Positions 44,758 through 54,964 of a DNA stretch of 60,000 nt are shown piece by piece (within the stretch, counting starts at the first letter, position 1; each line of letters opens with the position of its first letter). This DNA is from Symbiodinium natans (lineage: Eukaryota; Sar; Dinophyceae; Suessiales; Symbiodiniaceae), in assembly GCA_905221605.1 (NCBI GenBank), contig CAJNDS010002768.1, positions 1 through 60,000 of the forward strand. The letters are read 5' to 3'. The notes below the pieces were generated by a model, which saw nothing but the letters and a program-made list of their open reading frames with translations, did not search any database and was not told where the DNA came from. Position numbers and translations under genes: made by a program.

Positions 44758-45571
44758 CTTGGGCACTCAACCGCTGTGTCCTTTGCTGGGGCCAGGACGA
44801 CAACTCATGACCGTGCTTGGCGCTTTTTGCTCCTCTTGCGGCACTACGATGTTGGCCTTAATAATTGAAAATTGCAGTAGGTTTTGCATAGGGTTTGGGC
44901 GGCTTTCATGGGGTATTCATTCTTTATATAAGGACCATGAGGGAATACTAGTCTTAATTCTTCTGACTCCGATGTTAAAGTCGTACAGTTTAGGCGACGG
45001 TTCAGGGTGAAGGGCTGATTGGTTTTTGGATGAAGGTAAGGCATCAGCGGATCACGCACGTTAAGCCTCATAGTCTCCAAACGCAAGGAGGTTTGGCGAC
45101 TTGCCCCGGGTTTAGGGTTTGGGGTTAGGGTTTAGGGTCTATCAAAGTCTTTGGGGGGCGGGGCGGGGGGGTTTGGAACACTCGACCCCAAGCTCTTAAG
45201 GGCTAAAGGGCTTGGAGTTGTGGGGTGTCTAATTCAGGGTTGCCCCCAAACCCTGAACCCTGGTCCCTAAACCCTTAATCCTCAACCCTCCTTTCCCAAT
45301 TGAAGTTCCTGTATTTCTCCTCTTGTCTTTTGTAGGGAAAGGCTGGGGTGCGAACTGGTGCACCAGCGAAGGTTTGCACCCCAGACCCTGCACCCTCGAT
45401 CCTGAACACCAAACCCTAAACCCAGAACCCTAAACCCTGAACCCTCAACCATAAGGTCCTACTAGCCCCTCTCTATTACTACCCGTCTGGGTTCCCCCAT
45501 AGTTAAGGCTTCTTAGGGATAACTAGGCCTAACCGAGTCATGTAAGTGTGGGAACCTAGGGGGGGTAGCCC

Positions 45572-45650
45572 TAAACCCTAAACCCTAAACCCTCTAAACC
45601 CTAAACCCTAAACTCTAAACCCTAAACCCTAAACCCGAAACCAGTACAGA
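45572..45650. repeat. CCCTAAA array
   Basis: About nine units, on the donor side of the minus-strand exon candidate at 45,680. Confidence 0.93.
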
Positions 45651-45679
45651 GGGGGGTAGTAGGGAAACCCATGATGAGG

Positions 45680-45758
45680 TCCTGCTTCCTCCGCAACGAT
45701 TTGGGCTACGGCCTGGCGCACCTCGGCCTCGAGGAGTTTCCGAAGATAGGGCTTTTGC
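45680..45758 (-). CDS. Exon candidate, helical
   Basis: The minus strand reads PYLRKLLEAEVRQAVAQIVA then EEAGP. It has heptad-like hydrophobics and the usual CCCTAAA-low, TTTAGGG-high flanks. Confidence 0.5.
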
Positions 45759-46708
45759 GGTTTAGGGAAATTCGGGTTTAGGGTTTAGCGCTTAGGTTTT
45801 AGGGTTTAGGGTTTAGGGGAATTCGGGCAACGCTGCACCCTAAACCCTCCTGCCGCATTAAGGAGTTAGGGACGTGGCGTACGGTCTCAAACCCCCCTAA
45901 ACTGCGAGTATCCTCTGCCCAACCCTTCAACCAGTGAAGTCTCTGATTTCCAAGTGGCATCCAACGGGAGCCATCTAAACCCTAAACCCTAAACCCTAAA
46001 CCCTAAACTTCCCTAAACCTCTAAGCCCTCCTGAAGCTGGTTCCAGCTGTGCCCATGGTGTTGGGTCGAGGTTCAAAGAGCTTGGGGCTTAGGGCTTGGT
46101 GTAGCCCCCAAACTGCTAAATTTCAATATTCACCGAAATTAAGGAAATGAAGAGAAACTAGCTGAAATTAAGGATTCTGCTTTGGGAGACTATTCCAAAA
46201 GACAATGAAACCAGCATCTGTCGAAATGCTTTGAAACAACAATGTAAACCCAACGCAACACGATAAACTTAGCATGTCGACATGTTCCTTGGGGCTTGGG
46301 GGAGGGGGGGAACCAAGAGCAAGGATGGCTGTTTCCCCTCATCGTCCATCTGTACGTCTAGCTGAAGCTAAGGACGGAGGGCAGGGAGGGAGGAAGAGAT
46401 GGAAGGAGGGAGGGGAGGGAGGGAGGGGGGGATGGAAGGAGATAAATAGAAACAGAGAGAGTCTGACGTCAGAGAAAAAGGAGAGAGAGAGAGAGAGAGA
46501 AAGAAAGACAGGAAAAAAGAAAGAAAGAAAGAAAGAACTAAAGAAAAATCAAAAGAAAGAAAAGAAAGAAATAAAGCAAGAAGGAAACAGACAGAGAGAT
46601 AGAGAGAGAGCAGCCCAATATGTCCACACTTGTCAGTCAGCACTGATAGAGTCGGGTCGTCGCCAGAGTCGAAACACTGACTCTCTGAGTCACTGAGTAA
46701 ACTGAGCA

Positions 46709-47134
46709 AGCCCAGCCCCTAACCCTCCTAAGCATGACTGCCCTACACCCCTACTCACCCTCCCGCACTCCACCCAGCCAACGACCGCCCCCCTGCCACC
46801 CCCACCACCCCACCCCCGCACCCCGCGCAGCGGAGAAAAAAAAGTTGTGGGTTCAAAGGGCAACCAGTGGGGGGGGTGGTGGGGGCGGAAGGGGGAGAGA
46901 GGGAATAACAGAGAGGCCAGCCCCGCGCAGCGGAGGAAAAAATTGTGGGTTCAAAGGGCAACCAGTGGGGGGGGGGTCGGAAGGGGGAGAGAGGGAATAA
47001 CAGAGGCCAGCCCCGCGCAGCGGAGAAAAAATGGCCGATTGGGGGCCGAGACCTGCCTGATTCCTTAATTTCAGCTCCGGTTTTTTTTCATAAAAAAAGA
47101 AACTGAAATTAAGAACTGGGTTACATGGCCACAA
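46709..47134. repeat. Left arm of large inverted repeat
   Basis: It pairs with 48,067-48,491 on the other strand, apparently at or near 100% identity. It contains two or three tandem copies of CCCCGCGCAGCGGAG-GTTCAAAGGGCAACCAGTGG (about 46,820-47,030). Outside it the arms continue with more mismatch through a GA-rich tract (46,380-46,620). Confidence 0.9.
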
Positions 47135-48140
47135 TTCCTGACACCAGCTGCAAAATCCTTAATTTCAGCTCCGTTTTTATATAAAAAAACGGAGCTGAAA
47201 TTAAGGAATTTTGTTTCCTGAGTTTCAACGGTCCAAGTGGTGATTCCTTAATTTCAGCTCCGTTTTTTTTATAAAAAAAAGAAACTGAAATTAAGAACTG
47301 GGATACATGGCCACAATTCCTGGCACCAGCTGCAAAATCCTTAATTTCAGCTCCATTTTTTATAAAAAAATGGAGCTGAAATTAAGGACTTTGCAGCTGG
47401 TGCCAGGAATTGTGGCCATGTATCCCAGTTCTTAATTTCAGTTTCTTTTTTTATAAAAAAAACGGAGCTGAAATTAAGGATTTTGCGGCTTGGATCAGGA
47501 TTTGTGGCCATGTAACCCAGTTCTTAATTTCAGTTCCGTTTTTTATAAAAAACGGAGCTGAAATTAAGGATTTGGCAGCTGGCGCCAGGAATTCTCAGGA
47601 AACAAAATTCCTTAATTTCAGCTCCGTTTTTTTATAAAAAAACGGAGCTGAAATTAAGGGCACCCCCCCCCGCGGACCCCCCACCCCCCGCGGACCCCCC
47701 ACCCCCCACTGCGCCCAGCCCCCCTCCTCCCCCCTCCTCCCCCCCACCCCCTCCCCCCCCCACCCCGCACCCCGTGGCAACTCCGAATTTCCACGGCCAG
47801 GCGGTGATTCCTTAATTTCAGCTCCGTTCTTTTATTAAAAAAAATGAAACTGAAATTAAGAACTGGGTTACATGGCCACAATTCCTGGTCCAAGCTGCAA
47901 AATCCTTAATTTCAGCTCCATTTTTTTATAAAAAAATGGAGCTGAAATTAAGGACTTTGCAGCTGGTGCCAGGAATTGTGGCCATGTATCCCAGTTCTTA
48001 ATTTCAGTTTCTTTTTTTATAAAAAAACGGAGCTGAAATTAAGGATTTTGCAGCTGGTGTCAGGAATTGTGGCCATGTAACCCAGTTCTTAATTTCAGTT
48101 TCTTTTTTTATGAAAAAAAACCGGAGCTGAAATTAAGGAA
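47055..48140. repeat. Array of eleven ~50-bp hairpins at ~92-bp spacing
   Basis: Each unit is CCTTAATTTCAGCTCCG, a T-run, TA, an A-run, then CGGAGCTGAAATTAAGG. Units start near 47,055, 47,156, 47,245, 47,337, 47,429, 47,521, 47,610, 47,810, 47,903, 47,996 and 48,088. Spacers carry a second repeated phrase, AACTGGGTTACATGGCCACA then ATTCC. A C-rich insertion (47,661-47,775) breaks the spacing once. Single-arm relics of the motif lie near both element ends (46,130-46,170 and 48,858). Confidence 0.92.
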
Positions 48141-48491
48141 TCAGGCAGGTCTCGGCCCCCAATCGGCCATTTTTTCTCCGCTGCGCGGGGCTGGCCTCTG
48201 TTATTCCCTCTCTCCCCCTTCCGACCCCCCCCCACTGGTTGCCCTTTGAACCCACAATTTTTTCCTCCGCTGCGCGGGGCTGGCCTCTCTGTTATTCCCT
48301 CTCTCCCCCTTCCGCCCCCACCACCCCCCCCACTGGTTGCCCTTTGAACCCACAACTTTTTTTTCTCCGCTGCGCGGGGTGCGGGGGTGGGGTGGTGGGG
48401 GTGGCAGGGGGGCGGTCGTTGGCTGGGTGGAGTGCGGGAGGGTGAGTAGGGGTGTAGGGCAGTCATGCTTAGGAGGGTTAGGGGCTGGGCT
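48067..48491. repeat. Right arm of large inverted repeat
   Basis: Reverse complement of 46,709-47,134. Beyond 48,491 the pairing continues with small indels to a TC-rich tract ending near 48,705. Confidence 0.9.
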
Positions 48492-48908
48492 TGCTCAGTT
48501 TACTCAGTGACTCAGAGAGTCAGTGTTTCGACTCTGGCGACGACCCGACTCTATCAGTGCTGACTGACAAGAGAAAATGTGGACGTATTGGGCTGCTCTC
48601 TCTCCATCTCTCTATCTGTTTCCTTATTGCCTTCTTTCTTTCTTTTCTTTATTTCTCTTTTTCTTTCGTTCGTTCCTTCTTTTGTTCGTTCTTTCGTTTT
48701 TAGGTATGGTACCGATGCCGAAGACTCCTTGAAACAGCGCTGCTCAATGGTAGGCTCAGGCACTCGAGCCAGCTTTTCACAGCTGCAATCATTGACATCA
48801 ATCTAAAATCTGATCTCTCTCTGCAACGACGAACTGAAATCAGCCCACCTGAAAAAAAACCTTAATTTCAGCCCGTTTTTTTTCTGCAGTGAATTTAGAA
48901 ATTTAGCA

Positions 48909-49430
48909 CCCCAAACCCCCAAACACCAAAGTCCCGAACCCCTGAACCCCTAAACTCTACACCCAAAGTCTAAACCCTAAACCCTAAACTCAAGGCCTAG
49001 GCCGCCCCCCCTGCAGTTGGGGGGGCGCCTAAGCCCCTCGACCTCGATGGCGCAAGCCGACCCAGGCGTTCGCCCGCCTCCCACAACTCGGAGGTCGGTA
49101 GCACCCACGATGGGCCCGGTAGCGGAGCAGGTTTTTTCTGGGAAAAGTCTTCCCCTAAACCCCAGCATCCAAGCTCGTGCGCCCCAGCCTAGGCAACCCC
49201 GGATCCCTCACCGCAGCGTGCCCAAGGACCAGGGGCCTCAGGCCAGGCCAGGCAGGGTGCTCAAAAATTGGAAATTGGCCTTTTTCTATAGCTTTGGCCT
49301 GGCCCCCCTAACCCCCCGACCCCCCTTCTGGCCGCCCCCCCTTTTTGCCCGCCCTGGTTCCGTGCTTGTCTCTGGGTGCCTGGCCCCACCCCTCGCTTCG
49401 AGAACTGAATAAGTTTTTAGAAGTGGGCTG
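48909..49430. other. GC-rich stretch, coding status unresolved
   Basis: After a short degenerate array (48,960-48,990) the sequence is GC-rich and open on both strands (131 aa plus at 49,017-49,412; 88-95 aa minus). The proline-rich translations look like composition effects. No family is recognised. Confidence 0.3.
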
Positions 49431-49439
49431 TTGTCTGAG

Positions 49440-49620
49440 TTTATGCCTAAACCCAACGGAATAGGTTTGGGTGGCTTTGCTGCCTTGGACGGCGTGGGGT
49501 GGGAGAAAAATGTTCGATGGCCCTCCACAATCAGGCCAAAGCTGCTCTTCACACCTCACGAAGCTTTCGAGCTTGTTCCGAAACCTAACCTTCACAGCAT
49601 CTACGCCCTATCACAGCAAA
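49440..49620 (+). CDS. Plus-strand exon candidate
   Basis: The frame includes GLGGFAALDGVGWEKNVRWP, then STIRPKLLFTPHEAFELVPK and NLHSIYALSQQ, running into a CCCTAAA array. Composition is natural and no stop occurs. The protein is unknown. It is opposite in strand to the islands at lower coordinates. Confidence 0.4.
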
Positions 49621-50558
49621 CCCTAAACCCTAAACCCTAACCCTAAAGCCTAAACCCTAAACCCTTAACCCTTAACCCTAAACCCCCCTCCCGGCAGCTT
49701 CCAGCCTCCGACAAAATCGAAGGGGACGGCCCGGTGGGCCGAAGGACACGTCCTCAGGGGCTAGGGTTTAGGGTTTAGGGTTTAGGGTTTAGGGTTTAGG
49801 GTTTGGGGTTTGGGGTTTGGGGTTTAGGGTTGAGGGTTCAGGGTTCAGGGTTCAGGTTCAGGGTTCAGGGTTCAGGGCTTAGGGGGTTTAGGGTTCAGCA
49901 GCTCCGGATCGAGCAGTGTTATGGTAGTGTTATATATACGGCTCTGATATACTACCCACCCACACAGAGAATCTCACAACATTAAGAAAAATATAAAGTA
50001 TCCTCATACAGCAAAGTTCTACTCAACGAAGGTTACGACTACGGAACAATTCGTTCTAAAACTTCCACATAGCGTCACAGAAAGAAGATGAGTATTACAA
50101 GAGAAAGAGTGGGCCCTGAAACCCTAAACCCGAGGGGTGGGAGGGGGGGGGCAGGGAAGGGGGGGGTTAGCGTTTAGGGTTTAGGGTGTTAGGGTTTCAG
50201 GGTTCAGGGCTTAGGGGTTCGGGGTTTGGGGTGTAGGGTTGTAAGGGTTTAGGGTATTCAGGGTTTAGGGTTTGGGGTTTTGCGGTTGAGGGCTTCGTGC
50301 TTGAACGGTTTACGCGAATCTAGGGGCTGGTGGACAAGAGCACCCTAAACTCGAGGGTTCTTGTCAGGCTGCTGGTGTCATCCGTTTCCGAATTGCGGGG
50401 GTTGCGGCACATGTAGGTCTTTGGCTTAGGAAATATTTGACCGGTAAAGCCCCATAAGCCCTCTAAATCCTCAACCCCCTAAACCCTAAACCCTAAACCC
50501 TAAACCCTAAACCCTAAACCCTAAACCCTAAACCCTAAACCCTAAACCCTAAACCCTA
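49620..50558. repeat. Telomeric arrays, 49.6-50.6 kb
   Basis: CCCTAAA at 49,620-49,686 and 50,470-50,558 (12 units). TTTAGGG at 49,764-49,802 passes into TTTGGGG and then TTCAGGG variants up to 49,895. Confidence 0.9.
49690..49760 (-). CDS. Possible exon
   Basis: The minus strand reads APEDVSFGPPGRPLRFCRRL then EAAGR, with CCCTAAA low and TTTAGGG high. Unknown protein. Confidence 0.4.
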
Positions 50559-50559
50559 C

Positions 50560-52440
50560 ATTCACTATTGGGATGCAAGGCTTCCTCACAACAAATAGCT
50601 CTCAGGCATCTAATGGGCTTTGCACAAAAGGAAGTCCTACTGGAACTACTCCCAAAGTTGCTTCCTCCCACAGGAACCCTGTTTTAAGTGTAGAAGCCCA
50701 TGTTCATGCCTGCACTCTTTGGTTTGGGGTTCAAGTTTTTTTTTTGGGGGGGGGTAATTATTGTGTTTTTTTTTGTTTGGCGGGGGGGGGGGGTAAAGAG
50801 GGTTCCCAACCCTAAACCAATTCAGAGCTTTGATGGTTCGCGGGGTTTCCCCTACTTACCATAAAGAAAAAACATGTGATGTTTGAAAACAGGAATCACT
50901 GCAGGATACATGAGGAATACAGAGACCCTGGCACCTTTATTCCTACTAGCCCCAAACACAACACTAAACAGACTCCGAACCCTTTCAGGGCTTTAGACTC
51001 TGAACCCGTGCCCCAAAAAGAGTTGAGGGCTTATGACCTAAACCCTAAACCCTAAACCCAAACCCTAGACCCTAAACCGTAAACCCTAAACCCTAAACCG
51101 GGGATGCCTTGAAGGGGGCTGCAGCTGAGAAACCTAAAGCTTCCCACTCTTCGACGGACTGCCTTTGCAGCGCAGGTGACGCATGCAAGGATCCTCTGGA
51201 CCCTGAACCGTGCATCCGAGGTTCAGGGCTTAGGGTTGTGGGTTTGGGGTGCAGGGTTTAGGGTGTAGAGTGTAGGGTGCAGGGTATCTGTCAAGGTTTG
51301 AGGTATTTAGGTTGAGGCATCAAAAGCTCAGCTCAGCCCTAAACCCCAAACCCCCCCCCCCCACCCCCGGCCAAAAAAACATTCCTTAATGATTTGGATT
51401 GGGGTTGGGCACAGACCGGGCAAGGCGAAGAGTTCCGAAGGTGGGGAACAAAGCCGCAAAAGTCCAAAAGCGCTGCAAGCCCACAACCCACAACTGAGCT
51501 GGATATCAGGCATCTCAGGAGCTGGAAGGGTCGTTCCTGTTTGTTACTCTCAATAGCATTTGTTGGGAACTCTTGTGAGGCAGCTTTTGGCTTCCCTTTT
51601 AAAGGAAATTGAAAACAACTGAGAAAAATTGAAGGGTACTTTCCAAAGGCCAAAGGCCTTTTTGGGTCATAGCTCTTTTTGGCAGCTCCACACGCCCGTG
51701 GAGCGGGCCGGCAACGTCCAGGCCGGTGCTTGGGGTTTCCTACCTCTGGAGTAGACCCAGAAAAAAAAAGTATATACTTTTTAGGTATAAGTAGCTATAA
51801 TGGGAACCCAAAACCAAAAAAAGTATTAAAGTATAGTACTCCAAAGCCCAGGTTTGGGGTTCAGGGTTTCGGGTTTAGGCTTAGGGTTTAGGAGCTCCTT
51901 TGCTGCGACTGCGCGCTGGTAAGGGCTCTCGCCCCCTTCTGCTGCTCATCGCAGCGCCCGCAGCTCGCTTCAGCTTAGGGTCTAGGGCTTAGGGTTCAGG
52001 ATTTCAGTTGCCTAGAGAGATGTAGAGTAGGCACTACTGTAGAATGATTCCTCCAGGTTACGACTGGCTGAATCTCCTTCGCACATACCCTAGGACCTGA
52101 GCCTCCCAAGCAAACTCAGCACTAAAACACGACTTCTCGACTTCTCTTCCCCAGGCGCAGAGTCTCGGGTCTCACCCCACTCAGGGAGAAGCGACTTTTT
52201 GGTTTACAAGGCTTAAGGTCTCGGGTTTTAAGGGTTTAGGGCTTGGGGTTTTCAGGGTTTAGGGCCCTAAACCCCTAAACCCTAAACCTTAGACCTTAAA
52301 CCTTAAACCCACTGCACCCTAATCAGGCTAGAGCCCCTGAAGCCTCTGCAGCTCCCGCCTGAGTGCAGAAAGCTCGGAGGCAAAAGTGGCTGCCTGCCAG
52401 CTAGCTCAACTCGCCGGATTTTGGGGGTTTAGGGTTCAGG
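50560..52440. other. Mixed region with few arrays, no firm gene
   Basis: Short telomeric patches occur at 51,038-51,100 and 52,260-52,300. Frames at 50,573-50,815 plus and 51,339-51,653 minus are open but unrecognised. At 51,770-51,840, AAAAAAAGTATATACTTTTT and AAAAAAAGTATTAAAGTATA suggest a small AT-rich inverted repeat. A possible plus exon (QLHTPVERAGNVQAGAWGFL) sits at 51,682-51,750. Confidence 0.4.
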
Positions 52441-52446
52441 GTTTGG

Positions 52447-52516
52447 GGCCCTAAACCCTAAACCCTAAACCCTAAACCCTAAACCCTAAACCCTAAACCC
52501 TAAACCCTAAACCTTT
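52447..52516. repeat. CCCTAAA array meeting TTTAGGG head-on
   Basis: GGGTTTAGGGTTCAGGGTTT GGGG is followed by nine CCCTAAA units and then CTTTAGGGTTTAGGG, so the array is bounded by opposite-strand units on both sides. Confidence 0.92.
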
Positions 52517-52566
52517 AGGGTTTAGGGCTTTGGTTTGATGAGCTTTGTCTGTCGACTTTAGCATTG

Positions 52567-52665
52567 TAGAGTTCGAGGCATTGAGAAGCGCTACGGCTCA
52601 AGTGTCGGTGCCAATGATTCTGCGTTCAAGCTTGCGGTGAAGTGTTTGAGAGAGAATAGGAGTTG
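52567..52665 (+). CDS. Plus-strand exon candidate
   Basis: The frame reads VRGIEKRYGSSVGANDSAFK then LAVKCLRENRS and a stop, preceded by CATTGTAG as acceptor. A 38-bp tandem duplication (AGAGAATAGGAGTTGAAGAG at 52,651 and 52,689) overlaps its 3' end. Confidence 0.45.
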
Positions 52666-53573
52666 AAGAGGCCCTTATTCATTTTAAGAGAGAATAGGAG
52701 TTGAAGAGGCCCTTATCCCTACTGCCCTGAAGAACCTTGTTGCCGGCCTTATAACCCACGCAGCTTGAGATCATGTCAAAAAGCTCCTAAACCCTAAACT
52801 GCCCTAAACCCTCAACCCTCAACCCTCAACCACGGTGGTTGCGCCTGATCGCGTGAAGAGCCGAACTGGGGGGGGGGGGGGAATTAGGTGCTCTGAGTTT
52901 CGGTTTCCTACATGTCCAGTACCTGCACCCGCCCCCCCCCCCCCCAAAAAAAAAAAAAAAAAACAAACAAACATACCAATAGTAAAAAATATTGATAATA
53001 CTGATAATCACAATAATAATGAAAAATAAAAAAAATAAACCAAAAGTGAAAATACCAATGAAGAAACAAGAAACAGAAAATTAACAACAATGATCAGTAT
53101 TGAAATAATTAAGCCTTTCATTTACCTGAAGCAATGGACCCTTTGATCCTACTCTGGGCTACACAGGTTTAGGCCAAGCACTAAACCCTAACCCAAGACC
53201 CTAATCAAGTGTCTCGGGCTCGAAATCATGCTTGACTATTTGCGGCCAGCGATTGGGATGCCTTTCAAACCCCCCGGAGCCTTCAAGCGCTCCTCCGCTC
53301 GCCTAACCCATGCCCTCAGAGTCAGCAAGGGTTTAGGGTTTAGGGTTTAGGGTTGAGGGTTGAGGGTTTCGGGTTCAGGGTTTCGGGTTTGGGCTTGGGG
53401 GTGCAGGTTTTGTGGACCTGTATACCCTAAGCCCACACCAATATGTTTAAGTTATCTGTCTGGAACACTAAGCTTCCTCCGTGCTAGCAACGACCGCAAG
53501 CATATACACTTTGTCACGACAGCAACCCCGGAGTCAGAAGTCATCCGTGACATCGTGATGTCTAACATAGGGC

Positions 53574-53700
53574 TCGGAATAATTACTAGCAATATTCCCT
53601 TATGATCCCTTTGTAATTATAGCTATAATACCCCCCCCCCCCAAAAAAAAAAACAAACTAAAATATAAAAAAGTACGAATTCTAAGTATTCAAACCCCTA
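53574..53700. repeat. Dispersed repeat family G, copy 3
   Basis: CTCGGAATAATTACTAGCAA then TATTCCCTTATGATCCC matches copies at 3,205 and 6,118. A C-run/A-run follows at 53,630-53,655. Confidence 0.65.
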
Positions 53701-53870
53701 CATTACAGTCTTTCTCCCTAATTAAACCCCAAACCCTACACCCTAAACCCTTTTGTTTTAGTCCTCCCCCTTCAAACGGAACACCGTTTGCAGGCTCAGC
53801 CCGGCCCTGCTAAGTTTAAAACCCGGACTCATGGGCTCCAGGTCGAAACCCTAAACCCTAAACTCTAAAC

Positions 53871-53920
53871 CCTACTAAACCCTACTAAACCCTACTAAAC
53901 CCTACTAAATCCTACTAAAC
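53871..53920. repeat. 10-bp variant array (CCTACTAAAC)x5
   Basis: Five exact 10-bp periods with one T-for-C change lie inside an otherwise CCCTAAA tract. The ACT insertion has been copied as a unit. Confidence 0.95.
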
Positions 53921-54051
53921 CCTAAACCCGAAACCCTAAACCCCCAACCCTAACCCCAAAACTCTAAACCCCAAGGTTTTTCAGGTTTAAGGCTCCTCAG
54001 CCTGCGCTGCCTGGAATTCAGGAGGAGGCCTCGGCCTCCCTACACCCTATA

Positions 54052-54347
54052 ATCCCTTCCCCCTTTTTTTAAACGTATCCCTAATAATAGAAAAAAAACA
54101 CTCTCCGGAAAATCCTGCCGAAGCCGGCCCCGGTTTTTTGAACCCTATTCCGAATTAGGGGGGTTCAGGGTTCCCAAGCCCTGAAGCCAACCAACATCCT
54201 GAAGCTCCCTTCCCTCCCTTCCCAGCCTAGACCCTAAACCCTTTGGACCCAACATGACATTTGGATGAAAACATTTTCCGAATATTAAAAGCACATTTCG
54301 AGGTTCTATTGGGGGGGGGGGGGCGTTTAATACTAGCGGGAAGTGAT
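54052..54347. mobile_element. 296-bp I-type TIR element, inverted relative to 28,541
   Basis: ATCCCTTCCCCCTTTTTTTA at the left pairs with the inverse of ATCACTTCCCGCTAGTATTA at the right, with TA on each side. TCCGGAAAATCCTGCCGAAG and TTTGAACCCTATTCCGAATT match the reverse complement of the 28.5-kb copy, as does GCACATTTCGAG. The middle has been altered by degenerate telomeric words. Confidence 0.75.
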
Positions 54348-54513
54348 TACACCCTAAACCCGATCAAGCCTATAAGCCCTACAAACCCCATAAACCCGAT
54401 AAACCCTATGAACCCCATAAACCCAAAACCCTACCAAGAAAGTAGCCTCAACATTGGTCCTACACAGATTTTGCCCCCTCCAATATAGTCAGAACTGCTT
54501 AGCGATCTCTCAC

Positions 54514-54964
54514 CCTAAACCCCAAACCCCAAACCCCAAACCCCAAACCCTAAACCCTAAACCCTAAACGCTAAACCCTAAAGCCTAAACCCTAAACCTA
54601 ACACTCTTTCTTCCAAACTCCAGCTGCTACCACTGCTTCTACGTCCGATGGACCTCGGCACTACCACTGCTTATGCGACCACGGCGACATCTCTTAGGGC
54701 TTGTAGAGTTTAGGGTTTAGGGTTTAGGGATTAGGGGTTAGGGGTAGTGCCCTACTCGTAAGAACAGCAACCACAGCTCATACTGCTGCTGCGCATCCTC
54801 GCCAAGGCATGTGTATCTTCACGAAGAGCCTGCTCGTCGCCTCTACGCGCGGCGCATGTCGTTTAGGGTTTAGGGTTTAGGGTTTAGGGTTTAGGGTTTA
54901 GGGTTTAGGGTTTAGGGTTTAGGGTTTAGGGTTTAGGGTTTAGGGTTTAGGGTTTAGGGTTTGG
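54514..54964. repeat. Telomeric arrays, 54.5-55 kb
   Basis: CCCTAAA at 54,514-54,600 (first units CCCCAAA), TTTAGGG at 54,708-54,745, and TTTAGGG at 54,861-54,964 (14 units). Confidence 0.93.
54775..54860 (-). CDS. Possible exon
   Basis: The minus strand reads DEQALREDTHALARMRSSSM then SCGCCSY. A long TTTAGGG array lies immediately on the high (acceptor) side. Confidence 0.4.

Larger units (their letters stand above)
46114..48908. mobile_element. 2.8-kb palindromic (foldback-like) element
   Basis: The ends TGCTAAATTTCAATATTCAC and the inverse of TGCTAAATTTCTAAATTCAC match at most positions. CCCCAAAC lies on both sides (46,106-46,113 and 48,909-48,916). Inside, long arms (about 46,525-47,135 and 48,065-48,705) are mirror images about position 47,600. 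They share the same proline-rich reading frames, and the 426 bp at 46,709-47,134 map without an indel. The centre is an array of hairpins. No transposase is recognised. An 8-bp duplication is typical of hAT-type elements, but the flank is telomere-like and low in complexity, so this assignment is tentative. Confidence 0.75.

Noticed and set aside
47055-48140. CRISPR array
   Set aside because: The units are full palindromes with repeated, not unique, spacers. The setting is eukaryotic and no cas genes are present.
46274-48466. Proline/glycine-rich ORFs in the palindrome arms as genes
   Set aside because: The same frames appear in both arms because of the inverted repeat, and they encode low-complexity translations of GC-rich and GA-rich tracts.
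46106-48916. Firm assignment of the palindromic element to the hAT superfamily from its 8-bp CCCCAAAC flanks
   Set aside because: The flanks are telomere-like, where CCCAAAC words are common, and the ends lack a diagnostic hAT motif. Only the duplication length fits.
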